Source of the DNA: an uncultured Mycoplasmatota bacterium
GTDB lineage: Bacteria > Bacillota_I > Bacilli_A > RF39 > UBA660
Reading direction: 5' to 3'
Length of the DNA stretch: 13,487 bases
NCBI GenBank assembly: GCA_947645535.1
Contig: CANSDD010000038.1
Location: 1 to 13,487, forward strand
Shown here piece after piece: positions 6,666 through 13,487 of the stretch (position 1 is the first letter of the stretch; every line of letters begins with the position of its first letter). Under the pieces are notes generated by a model. That model was not told the origin of the DNA, did not search any database, and was given only the letters and a program-made list of their open reading frames with translations. The translations under genes were made by a program, and so were the position numbers.

Positions 6666-9600
6666 TTATTCTTCAGTTCCTTTCTCTACCCCTTTTGTAC
6701 TATCTATAATTTCCATATCACTTAATTCTTCATAAGTAGGTAAATTACTAACTGATAATGACGTACTTGTAAGTCTTTGACCTTCTAATGTATTCATGTC
6801 GTTTACACGATATAACTCTGCACGTACACTTTTTTCTCTAAATGATTCATAAACTTCTTTGCTTACAACATAGAACCAAATTCCACTTGCTATTTCACTT
6901 ACTTGTGCATCATCTCTTAAAGAGGCAAATAAGAATACTTCAGCATCTTCTGTTATTACACTTCCATTATTTGCATCTACAAGTAAAATTGCATTATATG
7001 CTGGATTACCACGATAATCACCTTTTATTACTACGGCTCCTGATGGAATAATATCTTCTACTCCATTACTGTTGATATATTTATAATCATCTTTTAATCT
7101 ACCAATTGTTGCTGCAGACATATCAATATTATCTCCTGGAGGAGCAATAATATCTAATTCCGCTCCACTAAGTCCTTTGGTGTTTCCAACAGATTCTACC
7201 TTCACATAAGAAATATCATTGTATGTCCATAATTGATCTCCGCCTGTTGTACCTACTTTATCAAAATAGATTAAATCAGTATAATCATTTTCGGCAGTTA
7301 AATTAAATCTTCCCATTTTTGCTTTTATCCAATTTTCACCATCAACACTTACATAAATGTTATATTCTGTAATTGTATTTTCCATTAAGCTTCCTTCTGT
7401 AAGTGCTGCTTTATATTTAATACCAGATACTGGCATTTTAGTATTTAAGTTAATAATAACATAAGCATTACTAGTATCTACTTGTTCTACTATTTTATTA
7501 TTACTATAAACTAATTTTGATACTTTTTCCGTTCCATTAAATATTGTGGTATTATTATCATCAATTAAATTTCTAATTGATAGTTTTTCATCATCCATTT
7601 CTTCATTTTCTGGATCTACAATTTCACCACTTGCTTTTACATTAGAAGAAATTGTAAAGTTTCCTTTTTTAACACTTCCATCATGGCTTACTTTTACTTC
7701 TTCTAGTTTTACTGGAGAAGTTTCATTTAATAAATAATCATAAGCAATTATTTCATAGTAAATAGCTTGATTATTCATCGCTCCGATTTTGTCTGTAAAT
7801 GTATTTGTTCCAGTTACAAATGCAATAGATTCTCCATTACGTCTAATTTCATATCCCAATATTTTTTCAGAATCTTGATTTACATTAAATGTCAATGTAA
7901 AACGTTTGTTTTGACTATCTGCTTCAGTAATTGTTGCATTTACAATAGTACTACTATCCATAGCAGTGATACCATTCATTCTTTTTCTTCTAGCTTCGTC
8001 ATTTAAGAACCATATGGCTCTTGCCTCTTCCGTTAACTCACCAGATTCTAATAAAGATGCAATTGTAGCTTTGGTTTCTTCACTTGGTACAAGTCCCCAT
8101 TTTTCAAAGTATGGTATTAAGTTCTTACCAGCTGCTTTACTTGCATAAACAATCAATCTATCATCTGCCGTTCCTGCTACATTTTCACTTCTTGTTAAAC
8201 GATTGATTCTTGCATAAATAGAATTTGTATCTTCAAACGTTTTTGCGTCATCATATGCTAAATGTAATTGCCAGTACATACCTAAATGAACAAATACATT
8301 TCCTGGTTTTCCAATTGTATTTGAAGTTACTTTTTCATAAATTTTTGGATAAATGTTACTTGCTTCTAACCTTGATAATGATGTATCATTTGCAGTCTGC
8401 GCAAGTAATGAATATACGTTGTTTGTTACTTCAGCATATGCTAATTTACTTTGATTTAGTTGATGTCCAATTTCATGGCTAATTCCCCAACCAAAATATC
8501 CATTAAAAGTGTCATTTGAATAGGTTGTTCCTTGCATCAATCCTGCTACAGAACCATAACCAATTCCAACATGAAGTCCTCCAGCATACATAAATGCTCC
8601 ATCAAACATACGCATATAACGAATGTTGATTCTAGCTGCTGGCATTTCATTTTTAGAATTGGCTGCGTTTTCTTCTAATCCTTTATGACGATAAAATAGT
8701 TCTACCATTTCATCAAACGCACTCATTGATTCATATACTCTATTTACTTTATCTTCAGTATTAGATAAGTTATATCCAATTGAATCTTTTACGGCTGTGG
8801 CTGGTACTGATAATAATCCATGTTTCGTTACAATTTCAGTTGAATTTAATGTACTTGTAGCTCTATCATAAGTATACTCAGAATCTTCATAAAGACTTGG
8901 TAAATCTGTTGTATATTTTTCTAATTCTTCAATATATGTTTTTATTGCTGCTTTTTTTGATGTTTCATCCGTTAAATTATGGATATCTAATACTGGTATT
9001 TTTGTTCCTCCGCTTACACGAACTTTAATTTCTGAACTTGCATTTGCACTTGGATAACGGATATATACTGAGCCACCACGTTCTGTATTGATTGTTCCTA
9101 TTTTTGGCACATCAATAATATTCTGACCTTTTTTCAAAGTTACTGTCTGAGTCCAAACATTTGCTTCTGCATCGTATTGTGTAAAAACAAGTTGTGGTAA
9201 TACATTTCCTTTTGTTCCAACATAAACTGTTAATTTTTCTCCATAACGTGCTACTACTCCAAGTGGCTGATAATCATTAATTGACATAGCAATACCTAGA
9301 TGGCCATTTTTACTATTGCTAATAGATTGGTCTACAACAATCACATCTCTTATTGCTGTATCATTTAATATTTGTCTTGCATATGTTAAATCACTTAATA
9401 TAACGTTACGATTTGGATGATATTCACCACTTTCATCTTCTATTGTATTTGCTCTTTTCTCTAAAGCTGCTATCATCTCTTCTGTCACATTATCTCCTAA
9501 TTCAACACGTAAATCATCTTTGAATAATGCTGCCACATCGTCTTCTAGAGAATTATATTCATAAAATTTAATTTCTCTTAAAGCATTATTTCCAGTAGCT

Positions 9601-11807
9601 AAATAGTTTGCCAAACAAATTTGGATTTTATTTGTATTTACTTTTGTTGCTAATTGAACTTTATAATATACTTGACCATTTGGACTTGTTAAACGCCCAA
9701 TAGAAGCATTAACTGCAGTCCTATTTCCATTTTCATCCCAATAATATACTCTTACATAACTAAATGAAGCAGTATCATCTTTGGGTACTAAAAACATATG
9801 TGAAATTTGATAGAAATCATCAAATTCTACAATTACACCTGAATCAGAAATATTATATCCTCCAGTATCCCAAGTAGATGCTTCCCAATAAGATTCAAAG
9901 TCATTATCTACTAAAGCATAAATATCATCTGATGGATAATTGTTTCCTATTTTTAAAGTGACATTTTTAATATGATCTGTAACTTCTGTATCATTTGGAC
10001 GATTAAGTAGTCCAAAATTATAAGTATCTGGCATCACAAAATCTTTTGTTTTTCCTAAAGCCATAGCTGATTTAGGACCTTCACCAAGTTCATTATTACC
10101 ACTTACTGCTATTTCATATTCAGTATCTACTTTTAAATTTCTTAATTGATAACTTGTTCCATTGATATTAGAAATCTTACTAAACTCTGTTGTTCCTTTT
10201 TCTCTAAAGTATACATTATACGTTTGAGTGTCATCCATTTTTTTCCACCCAATATTAAATCCTGCATATACTGGTGTTAATGTTACCATATCAACTGCTG
10301 GTGGCTTTCTTGTTGGTTTTGGAGTAACTGTTACTTCATCTGAACAATCACTTTTCCATTCTTGATTTACTGAACGAACACATACTTTATAATCTGTATA
10401 ATTCTTTAATCCACCTACTGTAAATTCTTCATATGTTGTTTGATAATAATCATACTTTTTAACACTTTCGCCATCCATTGTTTTTACTGTTATTTCATAT
10501 CCTGTTACGTTTGGAATACGATTATATGTTATTTTAGCTGATTCGCTAAGTGCTTCTGCCTGTACATTGGTTGGTTTATCTAAATTTGGTGTGTCAATAT
10601 CTATTTTTACATTATTTAAAAATTCTACTTTGGCAATTGACGCTAAATTTTTACTTTCTGCTGTTGTAGCTGTAATTTTTATTGTTATTTTTTTTACAGC
10701 TATTTGTCCTTTTAAATCAATTGTAATTGTATTTGGTTTTGCTTCATCTGTAAATGTTTCTATTCCATTACTAACACTAAGTCCATTTACTTCATAATCT
10801 TCATTATAAGTAGTACCATTCGCATCTACACCTTCTACTGTTACAACCATTTTTTCTGGAGCCTCAGTACCTAAAGCAACACGAAGTTTACTGCTTTCAA
10901 TGCCTTTATCTTCTTTTACATTAAGTGTTAAAACAGCTGGGTTATCTTCTGTAATTTCTCCTCCATTGATAGGAGAAATACTTACACTACCATCATCTGT
11001 TAATATTCCAGATAATGTTCCATCTCCTCCAACCATTTCAATTTTAGTATTATCAACAATAGCAGCAGTATCTTGAATTACTACTTCTTTCTTACTTCCA
11101 CTCATTGTTGCTGTAATATAATTAAGATCAGCAATATCCACTATACCATCACGATTTAAATCATAATCCATTGAATTAGTACCAAGATTATCAATCATAA
11201 TATTGACATCAGTATCATTTACTATACCATCATTATTTAAGTCTCCTGGTTCAAACATTCCTGTTTCATTTAATAAACTAATTCTTTTAGAATATTCATC
11301 TATTGTTACATTGGTATTATAAGTTTTATAACCATTTCCAAATAATTCTAGAGAATATGTTCCTTTTTTTAATCCATAAATAGTTACAGCATAATATACA
11401 ATAGAATTTTCTCTATCATATCCACTTAAATCTAGAGCATTTTTATCTAATTTACGAATTTTAACTGTTCCAGAAGAATCTCCTAATGTATAAGATTGTT
11501 CTTTTTTTTCACTTATTCCATTAAATTCTACTAAAACTTTATCTCCATTTTCATTATTTAAATACATTCCAATATTTGTATATTCTACATTTCGAATTGG
11601 TAGTACAAATTTAAGATCTATTTCTAAAGTCCCCCTTGCATCTACTTCTTCAGAATGTACCACAATATGATTTTCTTCGGTAGTATTTACTGTCGTTACT
11701 TCTTCTGTTAATAAATCTAATTCTTCTGCAAATGCAAGAGAAGAAGGTCCTATATAACTAAAAGCAACACAAAAGCATAAAATCATATTGATTATTTTCT
11801 TTTTCAT
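6666..11807 (-). CDS. Secreted M60-family zinc metallopeptidase with dockerin, FN3 and discoidin-like modules
   Basis: This 1713-residue modular protein is predicted to be secreted and to cut glycoproteins such as mucins, the known role of M60/enhancin-like peptidases. In order it shows a signal peptide (about 1-28, ending AFA), a beta domain (about 48-170) and a type I-like dockerin (188-237) with two calcium loops, DLNNDGIVNDTD and DLNRDGIVDIAD. Next come a discoidin-like domain (about 250-400), two FN3 domains (about 410-497 and 502-590), an F5/8 type C-like domain (about 605-750) and an M60 accessory beta domain (about 830-935). The M60 catalytic domain (about 960-1265) contains the zinc motif HEIGH (1111-1115) with Glu1126 in AEVTNN. 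An FN3-like domain, a second F5/8C-like domain (about 1385-1550) and a C-terminal module follow. It has no transmembrane anchor or LPXTG, so retention would need a partner, probably the cohesin-like product next door. The start ATG 11807 has an AAAGGAGTTGAT ribosome binding site. M60 and dockerin calls are strong; domain edges are approximate. Confidence 0.9.
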   Translation of the reverse strand: MKKKIINMILCFCVAFSYIGPSSLAFAEELDLLTEEVTTVNTTEENHIVVHSEEVDARGTLEIDLKFVLPIRNVEYTNIGMYLNNENGDKVLVEFNGISEKKEQSYTLGDSSGTVKIRKLDKNALDLSGYDRENSIVYYAVTIYGLKKGTYSLELFGNGYKTYNTNVTIDEYSKRISLLNETGMFEPGDLNNDGIVNDTDVNIMIDNLGTNSMDYDLNRDGIVDIADLNYITATMSGSKKEVVIQDTAAIVDNTKIEMVGGDGTLSGILTDDGSVSISPINGGEITEDNPAVLTLNVKEDKGIESSKLRVALGTEAPEKMVVTVEGVDANGTTYNEDYEVNGLSVSNGIETFTDEAKPNTITIDLKGQIAVKKITIKITATTAESKNLASIAKVEFLNNVKIDIDTPNLDKPTNVQAEALSESAKITYNRIPNVTGYEITVKTMDGESVKKYDYYQTTYEEFTVGGLKNYTDYKVCVRSVNQEWKSDCSDEVTVTPKPTRKPPAVDMVTLTPVYAGFNIGWKKMDDTQTYNVYFREKGTTEFSKISNINGTSYQLRNLKVDTEYEIAVSGNNELGEGPKSAMALGKTKDFVMPDTYNFGLLNRPNDTEVTDHIKNVTLKIGNNYPSDDIYALVDNDFESYWEASTWDTGGYNISDSGVIVEFDDFYQISHMFLVPKDDTASFSYVRVYYWDENGNRTAVNASIGRLTSPNGQVYYKVQLATKVNTNKIQICLANYLATGNNALREIKFYEYNSLEDDVAALFKDDLRVELGDNVTEEMIAALEKRANTIEDESGEYHPNRNVILSDLTYARQILNDTAIRDVIVVDQSISNSKNGHLGIAMSINDYQPLGVVARYGEKLTVYVGTKGNVLPQLVFTQYDAEANVWTQTVTLKKGQNIIDVPKIGTINTERGGSVYIRYPSANASSEIKVRVSGGTKIPVLDIHNLTDETSKKAAIKTYIEELEKYTTDLPSLYEDSEYTYDRATSTLNSTEIVTKHGLLSVPATAVKDSIGYNLSNTEDKVNRVYESMSAFDEMVELFYRHKGLEENAANSKNEMPAARINIRYMRMFDGAFMYAGGLHVGIGYGSVAGLMQGTTYSNDTFNGYFGWGISHEIGHQLNQSKLAYAEVTNNVYSLLAQTANDTSLSRLEASNIYPKIYEKVTSNTIGKPGNVFVHLGMYWQLHLAYDDAKTFEDTNSIYARINRLTRSENVAGTADDRLIVYASKAAGKNLIPYFEKWGLVPSEETKATIASLLESGELTEEARAIWFLNDEARRKRMNGITAMDSSTIVNATITEADSQNKRFTLTFNVNQDSEKILGYEIRRNGESIAFVTGTNTFTDKIGAMNNQAIYYEIIAYDYLLNETSPVKLEEVKVSHDGSVKKGNFTISSNVKASGEIVDPENEEMDDEKLSIRNLIDDNNTTIFNGTEKVSKLVYSNNKIVEQVDTSNAYVIINLNTKMPVSGIKYKAALTEGSLMENTITEYNIYVSVDGENWIKAKMGRFNLTAENDYTDLIYFDKVGTTGGDQLWTYNDISYVKVESVGNTKGLSGAELDIIAPPGDNIDMSAATIGRLKDDYKYINSNGVEDIIPSGAVVIKGDYRGNPAYNAILLVDANNGSVITEDAEVFLFASLRDDAQVSEIASGIWFYVVSKEVYESFREKSVRAELYRVNDMNTLEGQRLTSTSLSVSNLPTYEELSDMEIIDSTKGVEKGTEE
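11097..11246 (-). other. Dockerin-encoding segment within the M60 gene
   Basis: Two F-hand calcium loops are spaced as in dockerin type I. Loop 1 has Asp189, Asn191, Asp193 and Asp200; loop 2 has Asp216, Asn218, Asp220 and Asp227, each with the conserved Gly after the third ligand. Positions 10 and 11 of the loops, which set partner specificity in clostridial dockerins, are Asp-Thr in the first and Ile-Ala in the second. The module is therefore asymmetric. The segment follows an N-terminal beta domain rather than ending the protein. Confidence 0.85.
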
Positions 11808-11843
11808 ATCTACATCAACTCCTTTACTACCATACTATATGTC

Positions 11844-11872
11844 ATTTTATCATACAAAAATACAAAATTCAA
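11844..11872 (-). promoter_or_regulatory. Promoter of the M60/cohesin operon
   Basis: On the minus strand TTGAAT (11867-11872) is 17 bases from TAAAAT (11844-11849). The latter is preceded by TGA, making an extended -10 (TGATAAAAT). Transcription would start near 11837, about 30 bases before ATG 11807. A perfect TTGACA at 11882-11887 lies further upstream but has no well-spaced -10 of comparable quality. Confidence 0.65.
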
Positions 11873-12084
11873 TCTAATAATGTCAAATTTATGGTAATTT
11901 TTGCTTTATTTTTTCTATATTTTCTATATTTTTTTATCTAATTTCTTCATACATACAATATTTATATTTTCACGCCTTTTCTAAAATCGTTTATTCTTCT
12001 ATGTTGTTCTAAGTTAGTAGATAACAAAAATTTAGATATTATCAACATTGATTATTGTATTTCAAATAGTTATGATTACTACAT
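11873..12084. other. AT-rich intergenic stretch without a recognisable gene
   Basis: Very AT-rich sequence separates the M60 operon promoter from the terminator of the upstream membrane-protein gene. It contains a tandem TTTTCTATAT repeat (around 11911-11930). A weak promoter-like pair on the minus strand, TTGAAA with GATAAT 16 bases on, lies near 12035-12062. I found no tRNA, ORF with a ribosome binding site, or CRISPR repeat in it. Confidence 0.5.
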
Positions 12085-12124
12085 AAAAAAAAGGAAATAC
12101 TATAAGCTAGTAAATCTCCTTTTT
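12085..12124 (-). terminator. Terminator downstream of the RHS/membrane-protein pair
   Basis: On the minus strand AAAAAGGA pairs with TCCTTTTT, and inside it TACTA pairs with TAGTA around a GCTTA loop. A run of T follows. A further 9-bp inverted repeat, AATAGTTAT (12065-12073) / ATAACTATT (12126-12134), encloses the hairpin and could extend it. The position, about 20 bases after the stop at 12145, fits. Confidence 0.7.
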
Positions 12125-12144
12125 GATAACTATTCAATATACAT

Positions 12145-12765
12145 TTAGAAAGGCCTGTATTCTCCATCGTCTATAAACAAGGTATAATCTTCTGGAATAG
12201 GAGTTATAATAGCTATCCTTGTTATAGCAACATTTTCAACTCCTAAAAATTTATTAACATAATCAAAATTATCAAAATTCGTTTCTAGATTATCTGATAT
12301 TTTTATTTCTTTGTCTACATCAGAAATTCCGGAAATAAAAACCCCTACTATATCTTTATAAGAACTTTTATAGATGCCGATGCCATAACCTTTATAATTA
12401 TTAGTATTTAACTCAAATTTTTTTTCTAAAACCCAACCTTTATCTGATAATCTATAACCTTGTAAAATATCATCATTGCTATCTTCAGAATAAATAAAGG
12501 CATAATCATCATATAGATATTCTTTTATTATTTTAGATATTGGATTACGATACCTAAATAACTGTCTTGGTGATTTGAATTTATAAAATACTGATTCAAA
12601 TGGCAATACAGAAACAGTAATACATACAATGAGATAAATAATTATTTCAACCTTTAATTTTATTTTTCTTTTTAATAAGTGTATATTTATCAAAAATATC
12701 ATCACAAGAATCAAGAATATTAGTAATATTCTAATTGTATAGTAATTTATTATATAATAACTCAT
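12145..12765 (-). CDS. Small two-helix membrane protein, candidate RHS immunity protein
   Basis: I do not recognise a family for this 206-residue protein. It has two N-terminal hydrophobic helices, at about 11-31 and 39-56, separated by a strongly basic loop (KRKIKLK). By the positive-inside rule the loop should be cytoplasmic and the 150-residue C-terminal domain outside the membrane. That domain is acidic, with alternating beta-like stretches (IYSEDSNDDILQGYRLSDKG, GVFISGISDVDKEIKISDN) and an end rich in Asp/Glu (FIDDGEYRPF). The gene begins 15 bases after the stop of an RHS protein, with a strong AAAAGGAG site seven bases before ATG 12765. In RHS and other polymorphic toxin loci the gene directly downstream of the toxin tip usually encodes its immunity protein. 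The immunity role is inferred from position alone. Confidence 0.6.
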   Translation of the reverse strand: MSYYIINYYTIRILLIFLILVMIFLINIHLLKRKIKLKVEIIIYLIVCITVSVLPFESVFYKFKSPRQLFRYRNPISKIIKEYLYDDYAFIYSEDSNDDILQGYRLSDKGWVLEKKFELNTNNYKGYGIGIYKSSYKDIVGVFISGISDVDKEIKISDNLETNFDNFDYVNKFLGVENVAITRIAIITPIPEDYTLFIDDGEYRPF

Positions 12766-12780
12766 AAAATTTCTCCTTTT

Positions 12781-13487
12781 TTATAATGTATGCTCTATAT
12801 TTTTAACTCCTTCAGTTACTGGAATACTATTTTTAATTTTTGGCCAAATAGGAATTGGCGCCAATAGTAATGAATTAAAACCACCTTTTGCATAAACATT
12901 ATCACTTACTCCAATGCCTGAATCTATATCTAAGCCAAACTCATAAAGCATTTTGAAATTTTCATTTCCAAAACTATGAGTTGCCACCATATCACCTTTT
13001 CTCATACTACCAGAAATTTTGGTGGTTAAAAGTCCTTTTTCCAACGAAATATTTATATTTTTATTATTTGTTGAAATACCAATTGTTGAGTCAAACAAGT
13101 TTTTACTCGGGTTAATATTTATTGTAAATAATGCATCATCACTACCAAATACTTTTTCACTTGTATTTACATTATTTCCTATTTCATAGCTAGCTATTAA
13201 ATCTGTCCCTATTTTTGTATTTCCATTTGATTTAGTGGTATTAATCTTTATATTAACAATTTTTCCAAGTATATCACTAGCAGTTTTGCAAATTGCTTTT
13301 CCTACATTTTTGATACCTTTCCATAAATTTTTAAAGAAACCTTCCCCTGTTTCATCATCATAATTTACTGGATTATTACTACAATAGATATATAAATTAT
13401 ATGACAAAATGTCTAAATTACTATTTAATATACCATCAGCATTTAAAAACCTACCCCAATTAGGATTATAATATCTAGAATTTAAAT
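12781..13487 (-). CDS. RHS-repeat protein, C-terminal part with unassigned tip domain (5' end outside window)
   Basis: The frame stays open from the right edge to TAA 12781-12783, giving 234 visible residues; the true start lies beyond 13487. A TTG at 13407 is not the start, because the codons before it encode NSRYYNPNWGRFLNADG. That sequence and NLYIYCSNNPVNYDDETG form the RHS repeat-associated core signature that ends the protective shell and precedes the variable toxin tip. After the core, about 190 residues are unique. A helical linker (FFKNLWKGIKNVGKAICKT) is followed by a long beta-rich segment with Asn/Ser/Thr/Gly-rich strands, ending in APIPIWPKIKNSIPVTEGVK. No nuclease, deaminase, ADP-ribosyltransferase or peptidase motif stands out. 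RHS proteins are large contact-dependent or secreted polymorphic toxins. Whether this tip is toxic is inferred from architecture and the adjacent small gene. The family call is strong, the activity unknown. Confidence 0.88.
   Translation of the reverse strand, partial: LNSRYYNPNWGRFLNADGILNSNLDILSYNLYIYCSNNPVNYDDETGEGFFKNLWKGIKNVGKAICKTASDILGKIVNIKINTTKSNGNTKIGTDLIASYEIGNNVNTSEKVFGSDDALFTININPSKNLFDSTIGISTNNKNINISLEKGLLTTKISGSMRKGDMVATHSFGNENFKMLYEFGLDIDSGIGVSDNVYAKGGFNSLLLAPIPIWPKIKNSIPVTEGVKNIEHTL

Noticed and set aside
6842..8482. Several open frames on the plus strand inside the M60 gene, and similar ones opposite ftsY and the cohesin-like gene.
   Set aside because: They lack ribosome binding sites, have low-complexity Leu/Ser/Phe-rich translations and lie antisense to well-supported genes.
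6662..11807. Sortase anchoring of the peptidase or the cohesin-like protein.
   Set aside because: No LPXTG-like motif precedes a C-terminal hydrophobic helix. The peptidase ends in a charged, non-hydrophobic tail and the small protein has only a membrane helix with KIIKK.
12781..13407. A separate small gene starting at TTG 13407.
   Set aside because: The frame continues upstream with the RHS core sequence, so the TTG is an internal leucine codon of a longer protein.
1..13487. Possible use of an alternative genetic code (TGA as Trp), as in some low-GC Mollicutes.
   Set aside because: Tryptophans in the real genes are encoded by TGG, and the Rpn-type gene ends at a TGA where its family tail ends; no gene needs TGA read-through.

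Overview
The window reads as chromosomal DNA from a low-GC, AT-rich Gram-positive (Firmicutes/Bacillota) bacterium. The evidence is strong AAAGGAG-type ribosome binding sites, sigma-A-like promoters, an RNase J gene, a ylxM-ftsY cluster and rho-independent terminators ending in T runs. Tryptophan is encoded by TGG and TGA serves as a stop, so I use the standard bacterial code. The secreted mucin-type M60 peptidase with carbohydrate-binding-like modules suggests a host-associated, probably gut, commensal related to Erysipelotrichia or other gut Bacilli. The lineage is an inference.

Layout from left to right. (1) Positions 1-575 hold the 3' part of a PD-(D/E)XK (Rpn-type) nuclease gene that looks internally shortened. 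It ends at a hairpin that can act as a terminator in both directions. (2) Positions 609-3725, minus strand, hold a housekeeping operon: ftsY (SRP receptor), ylxM (SRP-associated HTH protein) and a HerA-type DNA-translocase-like ATPase. (3) A compact divergent promoter region at 3756-3811 leads into the RNase J gene at 3855-5543, plus strand. (4) Positions 5544-5773 form an intergenic stretch with nested inverted repeats, a 16-bp near-repeat and possibly a dead small ORF. (5) Positions 5774-11872, minus strand, form a two-gene operon with its own promoter and terminator. It encodes a 1713-residue secreted M60 metallopeptidase carrying an N-terminal-side dockerin, followed one base later by a membrane-anchored protein with a cohesin-like domain. 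(6) Positions 11873-12144 are non-coding and carry a terminator. (7) Positions 12145-13487, minus strand, hold the C-terminal end of an RHS-repeat protein with an unrecognised tip domain, followed by a small two-helix membrane protein in the position of an immunity gene.

The most interesting hypothesis is the M60/cohesin operon. It could be a minimal two-protein surface complex in which the cell docks a secreted glycoprotein-degrading peptidase onto a cohesin held on a long low-complexity stalk. The second is a candidate RHS toxin/immunity pair with a tip I cannot assign; the partner's predicted outward-facing domain hints that the toxin may act at the envelope.
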